A stretch of 64,000 nucleotides of DNA from Rhodospirillales bacterium (GTDB taxonomy: Bacteria > Pseudomonadota > Alphaproteobacteria > Rhodospirillales > Casp-alpha2): NCBI GenBank assembly GCA_017640505.1, contig JAEPQO010000001.1:1008625-1072624 (forward strand). Direction: 5' to 3'. Under the pieces are notes generated by a model. It did not search any database, was not told where the DNA came from, and saw only the letters and a program-made list of their open reading frames with translations. Of the stretch, positions 10,514-19,201 are shown in pieces. A program made the position numbers and the translations under genes. The first letter of the stretch is position 1. Each line of letters begins with the position of its first letter.

Positions 10514-11443
10514 ATGGATGATGCTGTGAACAAAACCGAACAGGATCAGGTCGTCATCGCCGACCGGACCATCGATGAACCGTCACCGGCGGAGCGTGCG
10601 AAAAAGCGCATGCTGGGCCACAAGGGCTTCATGTTCGGCGCAATCGTGCTTGGCGTCATCCTGGCGATCGCCTTCCTGGCGCCGCTGATCTCGCCGCACG
10701 ATCCGCTGGATCAGCAATTGGCGCGCAAGCTCATTCCACCGATCTGGCACGATCATCCGAAGGTGACGTGGGCGCATCCGCTCGGCACCGATCAGTTCGG
10801 CCGTGATTACCTGTCGCGCCTGATTCACGGTTCACAGATCTCGCTGCTGATTGGTTTCGCGGCGATGCTGATCTCGGGCGTGATCGGCACCGCCATCGGT
10901 GTTGCCGCCGGCTATTTCGGCGGCCGCGTCGATATGGTCGTCAACTTCATCATCACAACCCGACTGTCGCTGCCGGTGGTGCTTGTGGCGCTTGCCGTCG
11001 TGTCATTGATCGGCAACTCGCTGTGGATCGTCATTGCCGTCCTGGGTCTTTTGATCTGGGACCGGTTTGCGGTGGTCATGCGAAGTACCACGCAACAGGT
11101 CCGGAATCTCGATTATGTGGCCGCCGCACAGGCCATCGGCTGTTCGACGCCGCGCATCATCTTCACCGAGATCATGCCGAACATCGTCAACAACCTGATC
11201 GTCGTCGCCACCGTCGAAATGGCGCACGCGATTATCTTGGAAGCCGCACTGTCGTTCCTTGGTCTCGGCGTGCAGCCGCCGGCGCCGAGCTGGGGCCTGA
11301 TGATTGCCGAGGGCAAGAACCACATGCTGTTCGATCCGTGGCTCGTCGGTATTCCGGGGACGGCGCTGTTCATCCTGATCCTGTCGATCAATCTGCTGGG
11401 TGACGGCATCCGCGATATCACCGCGCCGGAAAACCGGAACTAG
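10514..11443 (+). CDS. ABC transporter permease, DppC type
   Basis: A 309-residue permease, partner of the DppB-type subunit. It has a polar N-terminal tail (about 35 residues), a first helix around residues 40-60, then the conserved HPLGTDQFGRDYLSRLIHGSQISLLIG block of DppC proteins, and the EAA loop around NLDYVAAAQAIGCSTPRIIF. The C-terminus contains LSFLGLGVQPPAPSWGLMIAEG, a hallmark of this subunit. The ATG lies just after the previous stop. Together with the neighbouring genes it completes a five-component peptide/opine/nickel-type importer. Confidence 0.93.
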   Translation: MDDAVNKTEQDQVVIADRTIDEPSPAERAKKRMLGHKGFMFGAIVLGVILAIAFLAPLISPHDPLDQQLARKLIPPIWHDHPKVTWAHPLGTDQFGRDYLSRLIHGSQISLLIGFAAMLISGVIGTAIGVAAGYFGGRVDMVVNFIITTRLSLPVVLVALAVVSLIGNSLWIVIAVLGLLIWDRFAVVMRSTTQQVRNLDYVAAAQAIGCSTPRIIFTEIMPNIVNNLIVVATVEMAHAIILEAALSFLGLGVQPPAPSWGLMIAEGKNHMLFDPWLVGIPGTALFILILSINLLGDGIRDITAPENRN

Positions 11444-11458
11444 GGCAGGGGAAAGACA

Positions 11459-12472
11459 ATGGGTGAACGTATTCTCGAAGTCGAAAACCTGACCGTCGAT
11501 ATTCCGGTGGGCGGCGGCATGCTGCACGCGGTGCAGGGCATCTCGTTCCACGTCGACAAGGGCGAGACGCTGTGCATCGTCGGCGAGTCGGGCTGCGGCA
11601 AATCGCTGACGTCGCTGGCTGTGATGGACCTGCTGCCGAAAAAGGCGATCCGCGGCGCCGACAAGCTGTCGCTCAGCGGCGAGGATATGCGGGGCTTAAG
11701 CGAGCGCCGCATGTCCGATATTCGCGGCAACACCATGGGCATGATCTTCCAGGAGCCGATGACCAGCCTCAATCCGGCGTACACCATCGGCAACCAGATG
11801 GAAGAAGCCCTGAAGCGTCACCGCAAGGTTTCGACCCAGGAGGCGCGCGACCGAGCCATTTACCTGCTTGAAAAGGTCGGCATCACGGCGGCGGCATCAC
11901 GGCTCAACCAGTATCCTCACCAGCTGTCGGGCGGGCTGCGCCAGCGCGTCATGATTGCCATGACGCTGATGTGCGGGCCGAACCTGATCATTGCCGACGA
12001 ACCGACGACGGCCCTCGACGTCACCATCCAGGCGCAGATCCTGCTGTTGCTTGCCGAACTGCAGCGCGAGTTCGAGATGGGCCTGATCCTGATCACCCAC
12101 GACCTTGGCGTCGTGGCGCGGATCGCCGACCGTGTCGCGGTCATGTACGCCGGCCAGATCGTCGAACAGGGGACGGCGGATGAGGTTTTCAACCGGCCGA
12201 CGCATCCCTATACGCAGGGCCTGCTGGACTGCATCCCGATCCCGGGCAAGACCGACCGCGGCAAGCCGCTGGGCTCGATCCCGGGGATTGTGCCGTCGCT
12301 CGTCGGGCCGTTCCATGCCTGTCATTTCGCGGAACGCTGCACGTATGCCATGCCGGACTGCACCAAGGGCGACATCGATATGCGGCCGGCGCTCGAAGGC
12401 GGGCATGAATACCGTTGCCTGCTCGACCCCGAGACCTGCCAGAAAAACGCCGAACGAAAGGGTGTGGCATGA
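11459..12472 (+). CDS. ABC transporter ATP-binding protein, DppD type
   Basis: A 337-residue ATPase. Walker A GESGCGKS lies near residue 42, the signature LSGGLRQRV near residue 158, Walker [13 protein letters not shown] near residue 178, and the H-loop THDLG near residue 215. The C-terminal oligopeptide-transporter extension is present, with cysteines around [16 protein letters not shown], which in DppD homologues bind an iron-sulphur cluster. A GGGGAAAGA ribosome-binding site precedes the ATG. The stop overlaps the start of the second ATPase gene as ATGA, consistent with a heterodimeric motor. Confidence 0.94.
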   Translation: MGERILEVENLTVDIPVGGGMLHAVQGISFHVDKGETLCIVGESGCGKSLTSLAVMDLLPKKAIRGADKLSLSGEDMRGLSERRMSDIRGNTMGMIFQEPMTSLNPAYTIGNQMEEALKRHRKVSTQEARDRAIYLLEKVGITAAASRLNQYPHQLSGGLRQRVMIAMTLMCGPNLIIADEPTTALDVTIQAQILLLLAELQREFEMGLILITHDLGVVARIADRVAVMYAGQIVEQGTADEVFNRPTHPYTQGLLDCIPIPGKTDRGKPLGSIPGIVPSLVGPFHACHFAERCTYAMPDCTKGDIDMRPALEGGHEYRCLLDPETCQKNAERKGVA

Positions 12473-13452
12473 CCGAAACCGTCATCAGCGCAAAGGACGT
12501 CACGCGCACGTTCATGATTTCCGCCGGTGCGTTTCGCGGCAAGAAACCGCTGCATGCGGTCAACGGTGTATCGCTCGACGTGGAACGCGGCGAGGTGCTG
12601 GCGCTGGTGGGCGAGTCGGGCTGCGGCAAGACCACGTTCGCCAAGATGCTGCTGGGCCTTTTGCCACCGACCGAAGGCACGATTGAATTCGGCGGGACAC
12701 CGGTCGCCGGTGTCGAGCGGCTTAAGCTCGCAAAGATGGTGCAGCCGATCTTTCAGGATCCGTACTCGTCGCTGAACCCGCGTAAATCCATCGGTTCGAT
12801 CATCACGCTGCCGCTCAAGGTGCAGGGCGATCCGAACCCGGAAACCTGGCGTAGGCGCGCCGAGGAAATGATGGAACTGGTCGGGCTGCCGTCGCGCCTG
12901 TTCGAAAACTTTCCGAACCAGCTTTCTGGCGGCCAGCGCCAGCGCGTCGCCATCGCGCGCGCGCTGATCAATCGTCCCGAAGTGGTGATCTGTGACGAGC
13001 CGACGTCTGCGCTCGACGTTTCGGTGCAGTCGCAAATCCTCAACCTGCTGCAGGACCTGCGCAAGGAACTGAACCTCACCTATATCGTGATCAGCCACAA
13101 CCTGGCCGTCGTCGAGCATATCGCGACCCGGGTCGCGGTCATGTACCTGGGCCGGATCGTCGAACAGAAAGATACCGAAAGCCTGTTCGCCTCGCCGGAG
13201 CATCCGTATACCAAGGCGCTGCTGGAATCAGTGCTGACGCCGGATCCATCGCTCGACGTGCCGGATACGCACCTGGGTGCGGCGTACCCGAACCCGGTCG
13301 ACCCGCCCAGCGGCTGCACGTTCCACCCGCGTTGTGCGCGTATCATGGATCATTGTTCGGCCATCGCGCCGAAAACGATCCAGAGCGGATCGGGCTTCGT
13401 GCAATGTCATCTATATGACGAGAATGAGGGGCGCGGGAGGGCCGCGTCATGA
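12469..13452 (+). CDS. ABC transporter ATP-binding protein, DppF type
   Basis: A 327-residue ATPase, second motor subunit of the importer. Walker A GESGCGKT is near residue 50, the signature LSGGQRQRV near residue 152, Walker B VVICDEPTSALD near residue 175, and the H-loop SHNLA follows. The C-terminus carries the oligo_HPY extension with FHPRCARIMDHC. The ATG at 12469 overlaps the preceding stop and the TGA at 13450-13452 overlaps the ATG of the M20 gene, so transport and hydrolysis genes are translationally coupled. This coupling is the best evidence that the imported compound is the substrate of the peptidases. Confidence 0.94.
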   Translation: MTETVISAKDVTRTFMISAGAFRGKKPLHAVNGVSLDVERGEVLALVGESGCGKTTFAKMLLGLLPPTEGTIEFGGTPVAGVERLKLAKMVQPIFQDPYSSLNPRKSIGSIITLPLKVQGDPNPETWRRRAEEMMELVGLPSRLFENFPNQLSGGQRQRVAIARALINRPEVVICDEPTSALDVSVQSQILNLLQDLRKELNLTYIVISHNLAVVEHIATRVAVMYLGRIVEQKDTESLFASPEHPYTKALLESVLTPDPSLDVPDTHLGAAYPNPVDPPSGCTFHPRCARIMDHCSAIAPKTIQSGSGFVQCHLYDENEGRGRAAS

Positions 13453-14858
13453 CAACCCGCACCGACGCTATCGCACATGCGCTGGCGTGGTTCGACGATG
13501 ACGACGGCTACTTCAAAACTCTCTCCGACCGCGTCGCGGTGCCGACGGAAAGCCAGGAACCGTCTCAGCTTCCGGAACTCTACCGCTATCTGAATGACTA
13601 TATCCGCCCCGACTTCGAGGCCATGGGCTATGAGGTCGTGGTCTACGATAACCCGTTCGAGGGCGGTGGTCCCGTCCTGCTGGCGACGCGCATCGAGGAC
13701 GCGCACTTGCCGACGATCCTCGGCTACGGTCACGGTGACACGGTGCGGGGTCAGGCGGACCGATGGACCAAGGGTGAGGGGCCGTGGACACTGGCCCGCG
13801 ACGGCGACCGTGTTTACGGCCGCGGCACCGCGGACAACAAGGCACAGCACACGACGCACATGGGCGCGATCAGGGCGATCCTGGAGACGCGCGGCAAGCT
13901 CGGTTTCAATTCCAAGTTCATGGTCGAGACCGGTGAGGAAAACGGCTCCAAGGGTCTCAAGGAGCTGGTCGCCGCCAACAAGGATGCCTTCATGGCGGAC
14001 GCCTATTTCGCCTCCGACGGCCCGCGCGTCAGCGTCGGCAAACCGAATCTGACGCTGGGCAACCGGGGCTGCGTTAATTTCGACCTGGTGGTGAATTGCC
14101 GCGACGGCGGGCATCATTCGGGGAACTGGGGCGGGCTTCTGTCCAATCCGGGCGTCATTCTGGCGCATGCGATTGCCACCATCGTCGATCAGCAGGGTCG
14201 CATTCTGGTTGACGCGTTGAAACCGCCGCCCATTTCCAATTCGGTGAGGGAAGCGCTGAACGGCATCAGCCGTGACGGCGGCGCCGATGCGCCGGTGATC
14301 GACGAAAACTGGGGCGAGCCCGGTCTGACCAGTGCGGAAAAGGTCTATGCCTGGAACAGCTTCGAGGTATTGGCGTTCACCACCGGCAATCCGTCCAACC
14401 CGGTCAACGCGATTCCGCCGCGGGCGCGCGCCAACTGCCAACTCCGCTTTGTGGTCGGCACGGATTACCAGAACCTGCGCGCCAACCTGCGCAAGCACCT
14501 GGATGCGCACGGCTTCGACATGGTCGAGATCGCGGATCCACCACCGGGCAACGACGCGATCTTTCTGGCGGCGCGCACGCCGCCCGACCATCCATGGGCG
14601 GAATGGATGAAAGGCGCGGTAAAACGCACCACGGGATCGATCCCGGACGTCATGCCGAATTCCGGCGGCTCGATCTGCAACGATGTTTTTCAGGACGTGC
14701 TGCAAATCCCATTTGTGTGGATGCCGCTCAGTTATACCGGCTGCTCGCAGCATGCACCGGATGAACACATTCTCTGGTCATTGACGCGCGAGGGCATGGA
14801 ACTGGTCACCGGCGTGTACTGGGACCTAGGTGAAGAAGGGACGGCTTACAGGCCATGA
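13449..14858 (+). CDS. M20 family metallopeptidase, tandem copy 1
   Basis: A 469-residue dinuclear-zinc hydrolase of the ArgE/DapE/carboxypeptidase-G2 superfamily; members cleave peptides, N-acyl amino acids or related amides. The metal ligands are all visible: H95 in GYGHGDTV, D129 in GRGTADNKAQH, the pair E163-E164 in ETGEENGS (base plus ligand), D190 in ASDGPR, and the C-terminal His in GCSQHAPDEH. The dimerisation domain lies between, with CRDGGHHSGNWGG. It overlaps both neighbours by 4 bp. The next gene is a close paralogue. No signal peptide is seen, so it acts in the cytoplasm on imported material. Confidence 0.9.
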   Translation: MTTRTDAIAHALAWFDDDDGYFKTLSDRVAVPTESQEPSQLPELYRYLNDYIRPDFEAMGYEVVVYDNPFEGGGPVLLATRIEDAHLPTILGYGHGDTVRGQADRWTKGEGPWTLARDGDRVYGRGTADNKAQHTTHMGAIRAILETRGKLGFNSKFMVETGEENGSKGLKELVAANKDAFMADAYFASDGPRVSVGKPNLTLGNRGCVNFDLVVNCRDGGHHSGNWGGLLSNPGVILAHAIATIVDQQGRILVDALKPPPISNSVREALNGISRDGGADAPVIDENWGEPGLTSAEKVYAWNSFEVLAFTTGNPSNPVNAIPPRARANCQLRFVVGTDYQNLRANLRKHLDAHGFDMVEIADPPPGNDAIFLAARTPPDHPWAEWMKGAVKRTTGSIPDVMPNSGGSICNDVFQDVLQIPFVWMPLSYTGCSQHAPDEHILWSLTREGMELVTGVYWDLGEEGTAYRP

Positions 14859-16249
14859 ACAAAGACGACGCACTCAACAGTATCGACAGTTACTTCGAAA
14901 CCGGCGGCTTCATGGACGACCTTGCGCGCCGCGTCGCTTTCCGAACCGAAAGCCCAGAGCCCGACAAGCGGCCCGAACTGTATCGTTATCTCCGCGAGGA
15001 AATGACGCCGTACCTGGAAGATTTCGGCTTCTCCTGCGAGATTTACGAAAATCCGATCGAAGGCAAGATGCCGTTCCTTGTGGCGAAGCGTCACGAGGGC
15101 GACGGCCTGCCGACCGTCATGACCTACGGTCACGGCGACGTGGTCCGGGGCTACGACGATCAATGGCGCGAAGGTCTGAACCCGTGGGAGATTGTGGTCG
15201 AAGGTGACCGCTGGTACGGCCGCGGCACCGCCGACAACAAGGCACAACACACCATCAATCTTGCCGCCATGAAGCACGTTCTGGAAACGCGCGGCAATCT
15301 GGGCTTCAACGTCATCGCGCTTATCGAAACCGGCGAGGAAAGCGGCTCGCCCGGTCTCAAGGCGTTCTGCGAGCAATACAAGGATCTGTTCAAGGACACC
15401 GATGTCTTCATTGCGTCGGACGGACCGCGTCTCGCGCCTGAAAAGCCGACGGTGTTTATGGGGTCCCGCGGCGTGTTCAATTTCACGATGACGCTCGAGT
15501 GCCGCGACGGCGGGCATCACTCCGGCAACTGGGGCGGGCTCTTGGCCAACCCGGGCGTCATCATGGCACATGCGCTGGCCACGATCACCGATCAGAAAGG
15601 CAAGATTCTGATCGAGGAATGGCGTCCCGAACCTATGTCCAATTCGGTCCGCAGGGCGATTTCCAAGCTCAAGGTCGGTGGCGGCGACGATGCGCCCGAG
15701 ATCGATCCGGACTGGGGCGAGCCGGGTCTGACACCGGAAGAAAAAGTCTTCGGTTCCAACACGTTCGAGATCAGGGCGTTTGAGTGCGGCAATCCGCGCA
15801 ACCCGGTGAACGCCATTCCGCCGCGCGCCGTGGCGTATGGGCATATCCGTTACGTGGTCGGCACAGATCCGCACAATTTTATTCCGGCGCTCCGAAAGCA
15901 TCTGGATGCGCACGGGTTCCAAGATATCCAGGTCGAACCCGAACGTGACTATATGTACGCGACGCGTCTTGATCCCGATCATCCGTGGGCACAGTGGGCG
16001 ATCGCGTCGATCGAGAAGACGTCGGGCGAGGAAGTTGCGGTGTTGCCGAACCTGGGCGGCACGCTGCCCAATGACTGTTTCGCCGAGGTGCTTGGCCTGC
16101 CCACGATCTGGGTGCCGCATTCCTATGCCGGATGCTCGCAGCATGCCCCTAACGAGCATGTGTTGGCGCCGGTCTGTCATAGCGCGCTCCGCATCATGAC
16201 CGGGCTGTGGTGGGACCTCGGTGACGGCAAGACGCCGAAAGCGGCGTAA
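14855..16249 (+). CDS. M20 family metallopeptidase, tandem copy 2
   Basis: A 464-residue paralogue of the preceding protein, with the same blocks in the same order: YGHGDVV (H93), GRGTADNKAQH (D127), ETGEESGS, ASDGPR, CRDGGHHSGNWGGLL, NPVNAIPPRA and GCSQHAPNEH. All five zinc ligands are kept, so both copies look active. The N-terminal halves differ more than the core, suggesting different substrate specificity after an old tandem duplication. Start ATG overlaps the previous stop (ATGA). No export signal. It precedes the amidase after a 10-bp gap. Confidence 0.9.
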   Translation: MNKDDALNSIDSYFETGGFMDDLARRVAFRTESPEPDKRPELYRYLREEMTPYLEDFGFSCEIYENPIEGKMPFLVAKRHEGDGLPTVMTYGHGDVVRGYDDQWREGLNPWEIVVEGDRWYGRGTADNKAQHTINLAAMKHVLETRGNLGFNVIALIETGEESGSPGLKAFCEQYKDLFKDTDVFIASDGPRLAPEKPTVFMGSRGVFNFTMTLECRDGGHHSGNWGGLLANPGVIMAHALATITDQKGKILIEEWRPEPMSNSVRRAISKLKVGGGDDAPEIDPDWGEPGLTPEEKVFGSNTFEIRAFECGNPRNPVNAIPPRAVAYGHIRYVVGTDPHNFIPALRKHLDAHGFQDIQVEPERDYMYATRLDPDHPWAQWAIASIEKTSGEEVAVLPNLGGTLPNDCFAEVLGLPTIWVPHSYAGCSQHAPNEHVLAPVCHSALRIMTGLWWDLGDGKTPKAA

Positions 16250-16259
16250 AGGAGCTCAT

Positions 16260-17693
16260 ATGTCCGAACTTTGCGATCAACCCGCCGTCGATTTACGCCG
16301 CCATATCGGCCGCAAGGACATTTCCCCGGTTGAACTGACCGAAAGTTGCATCCGCCGCATCGAAGCCGTGAACCCTGCCGTCAACACGATGGTCTCGACG
16401 TGCTTCGATCGCGCCATGGACGAAGCGAAGATCGCCGAGCAGGCGGTGATCGACGGTGACTACCTGGGCGTGCTGCACGGCCTGCCCATCGGCATCAAGG
16501 ATTTGGAAGCGACCGAAGGGCTGCGGACGACCTACGGCTCGAAACTCTATGAAGACAACGTGCCCGAAGCAGATCAGCTGTCGGTTGCGAACGTCCGCGA
16601 TGAAGGCGGGATTGTCGTCGGCAAGACCAACACGCCGGAATTCGGCGCCGGGGCCAACACGCGAAATCTCGTGTTCGGCGCGACGGGCAATCCGTTCGAT
16701 CCGGAAAAGACATGCGCCGGTTCTTCCGGCGGGTCCGCTGTCGCGCTGGCGACCGGTATGGTGCCGATCGCCAGCGGTTCGGATTATGGCGGCAGTCTGC
16801 GCACGCCGGCGGCATTCTGCGGTGTCGTCGGGTTCCGGCCGACACCGGGTGTTGTTCCCGCCGAAGCCAAACCCGCCGGTCTGCTGCCGTTCTCGGTGCT
16901 GGGGCCGATGGCAAGGAACGTCGCCGACGCGGCATTGCTGCTGTCGGCGCAGGCGTCCGCCGATGCGCGCGATCCGTTCTCCGGCGACCTCGACCCGGCG
17001 CTGTTCGATCCGATGCAGGAAGCGGACCTTGGATCCATGCGCGTGGCGATCACGCCGGATCTCGGCTGTGCGCCGGTGTCGAAGGCCAATCGCGCGCTTT
17101 TTAAGTCACGCACGGACACTTTCCGTCACGTCTTTGCCGAGGCCCAGGACCGCGATCCGGATTTCACGGACGTGCATGAATGCTTTGAAGTGCTGCGCGG
17201 CGTTGTCTTCGTCGGTGCCCATGGGGAACGCGTAAAGAACCACCGCGGCGCGATCAGCCCGAATGTGGTCGATAACGTCGACCGTGGCCTTCGGTACAAT
17301 CTCGAAGACGTCGCCAAGGCGCATCTGGCGCAGACGAAAATTGCCCGGAGCTGGATTGCGTTGCTGGACGAGGTGGACTGCGTGATTTGCCCGGCGGCGA
17401 GCGTGACGCCGTTTCCGCATGCGGAATGGTACGTCTCGGAGATCGACGGCGAACAGATGCCGACCTACATGCGTTGGCTGGCGCTGTCCTACGCACCGAC
17501 CATGGCGATGGCCTGCGGGTGCGTGCTGCCGTGCGGCGTCGACGGCCACGGTATGCCGTTCGGTATTCAGGTGCTGGGCGCGCCGGGGCGGGACCGGCAG
17601 GTGCTGGAGATCGCCGCCGCGCTCGAAAGCGTGCTCGCGTCCAATGTGGAGACTGCACGCCCGCTGCCGGACCTGGGCGCGCTCGCGAAATAG
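16260..17693 (+). CDS. Amidase signature family hydrolase
   Basis: A 477-residue enzyme that hydrolyses carboxylic amides through the Ser-cisSer-Lys triad. The triad is visible: K80 in LPIGIKD, the cis-Ser S155 in AGSSGGSA, and the nucleophile S179 in SDYGGSLR. Length and motif order match the family (AtzF, GatA-like and aryl-acylamidase types). It is not GatA by context, since no gatB/gatC is present and it lies inside a catabolic operon. The ribosome-binding site AAAGGAG precedes the ATG. It is probably one step in degradation of the compound taken up by the upstream ABC importer. Confidence 0.9.
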   Translation: MSELCDQPAVDLRRHIGRKDISPVELTESCIRRIEAVNPAVNTMVSTCFDRAMDEAKIAEQAVIDGDYLGVLHGLPIGIKDLEATEGLRTTYGSKLYEDNVPEADQLSVANVRDEGGIVVGKTNTPEFGAGANTRNLVFGATGNPFDPEKTCAGSSGGSAVALATGMVPIASGSDYGGSLRTPAAFCGVVGFRPTPGVVPAEAKPAGLLPFSVLGPMARNVADAALLLSAQASADARDPFSGDLDPALFDPMQEADLGSMRVAITPDLGCAPVSKANRALFKSRTDTFRHVFAEAQDRDPDFTDVHECFEVLRGVVFVGAHGERVKNHRGAISPNVVDNVDRGLRYNLEDVAKAHLAQTKIARSWIALLDEVDCVICPAASVTPFPHAEWYVSEIDGEQMPTYMRWLALSYAPTMAMACGCVLPCGVDGHGMPFGIQVLGAPGRDRQVLEIAAALESVLASNVETARPLPDLGALAK

Positions 17694-17716
17694 ACAAGAC
17701 GAAGGAAGTTGCCGCG

Positions 17717-19195
17717 ATGAAGCTGTTTACGGCGTGCCTCGGCACGGAAACCCACACGACCGCGCCCCTGCCGACCGATCTGGCGGCATTCGAAAGCTCG
17801 CATCTGGTCCGGGGCGGCGATCACGGCGATGTGCCGCACATGTTCGGTGCGCCGCTGGTGATCTGGCGCGAACACGCGAAAAAGCGCGGCTGGGATGTGG
17901 TGGAAAGCCTGTCGGCGTTCGCGACACCGTCCGGCATAACGGTGCGCAAGGTCTACGAAGACCTGCGCGATGAAATTCTCGCCGATTTGAAGGCGGCGAT
18001 GCCGGTCGACGGCGTCCTGTTGAGCCTGCACGGCGCGATGGTTGCCGAGGGCTACGACGACTGCGAGGACGACCTCGTGCATCGTATCCGCGAGATCGTC
18101 GGCCCCGATATTCCGATGGGCGCAGAACTCGATCTGCATTGCCATATCACGCGCCGCTTCACGAACGAGGTCAACGCCATCGTCATCTACAAGGAATACC
18201 CGCACACGGACAGCCGCGAGCGTGCCGAGGATCTATGGAAGATCATGGAAGCGACGTTCGACGGCACCTGCAAGCCGGCGATCTCCAGTTTCGATTGCCG
18301 AATGATCGGGTGCTATCACACCACGCGCGAGCCGATGCGTTCGTTCGTCGATCGCATGAGCGCGCTCGAGGGCAAGGACGGCGTGCTGTCGGTGTCGCTG
18401 GGACACGGCTTCCCGTGGGGCGACGTGCCGGCGGAAGGGACGCGCGTTATCGTCGTGACGGACGACAACAAGACATTTGGCGATGAACTTGCCGAGAAAC
18501 TCGGCCGCGAACTCTGGCAGATGCGAGACGAGATCACGCCGCGCTACGTCGATATTGAAACGGCGATTACGGACGCGCTTGCGGAGAAGGAAGGCCCGGT
18601 CGTCATTGCCGACATGGCGGACAATCCGGGTGGCGGCGGGCCCGGCGACAGCACCTTCATCATCCGCCGCATGCTGGAACGCGGCATCGGCATGGCGTGC
18701 GTCGGCGGTATCTGGGATCCGGTCGCCACCGGCATCTGCGTCGGTGCCGGCATCGGCGCCAAGTTCCAATTGCGGCTCGGCGGCAAGACCGGGAAGGTTT
18801 CGGGCGATCCACTGGATCTCAAGGTCGAGGTCAAGAACGTTATACGGGATGCTTACGTAAAGAGCCTGGGGGGCTCACAGCGGTATCTGGGCGACGCCGT
18901 TTGGCTGCACGCGGAAGGGATCGATTTCGTCGTTCATTCGGCGCGGACGCAGAACAATCATCCGCACTTCTTCGAGGCGCTCGGGATCGATCCGACCAAG
19001 CTGCGTATCGTCGTCGTGAAGTCCATGCAGCATTTCCATGCCGAGTATTCGAAGATCGCCAAGAAAATAATCTACTGTGCGGCGCCCGGCACCCTGGAAT
19101 GGGATATGACGAAGGTGTCGCACGATAAGATCGCGAGACCCGTCTGGCCGATCGACGACGATCCGTGGGCGACGAACAGCGAACGGCCGTGGTGA
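17717..19195 (+). CDS. M81 (MlrC-like) family metallopeptidase, copy 2
   Basis: A 492-residue MlrC-family protein, paralogue of the gene at 5416-6909. Shared blocks are SLHGAMVAEGYDDCEDDL, ELDLHCHIT, YKEYPHTDSRE, ADMADNPGGGGPGDST and VKSMQHFHAEY; the His, Asp and Glu metal ligands are conserved. One visible difference is LHCHIT where copy 1 has LHANVT. ATG 17717 is preceded by GAAGGAAG and gives the family N-terminus; an open extension back to 17387 is a shadow of the amidase. It is the last gene of the importer operon and ends 6 bp from the convergent sensor-kinase gene. Confidence 0.88.
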   Translation: MKLFTACLGTETHTTAPLPTDLAAFESSHLVRGGDHGDVPHMFGAPLVIWREHAKKRGWDVVESLSAFATPSGITVRKVYEDLRDEILADLKAAMPVDGVLLSLHGAMVAEGYDDCEDDLVHRIREIVGPDIPMGAELDLHCHITRRFTNEVNAIVIYKEYPHTDSRERAEDLWKIMEATFDGTCKPAISSFDCRMIGCYHTTREPMRSFVDRMSALEGKDGVLSVSLGHGFPWGDVPAEGTRVIVVTDDNKTFGDELAEKLGRELWQMRDEITPRYVDIETAITDALAEKEGPVVIADMADNPGGGGPGDSTFIIRRMLERGIGMACVGGIWDPVATGICVGAGIGAKFQLRLGGKTGKVSGDPLDLKVEVKNVIRDAYVKSLGGSQRYLGDAVWLHAEGIDFVVHSARTQNNHPHFFEALGIDPTKLRIVVVKSMQHFHAEYSKIAKKIIYCAAPGTLEWDMTKVSHDKIARPVWPIDDDPWATNSERPW

Positions 19196-19201
19196 AAAGG
19201 C

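Noticed and set aside
17387-17716. Upstream in-frame extension of M81 copy 2
   Set aside because: Overlaps the amidase coding region and shows no M81 similarity; ATG 17717 has a ribosome-binding site.
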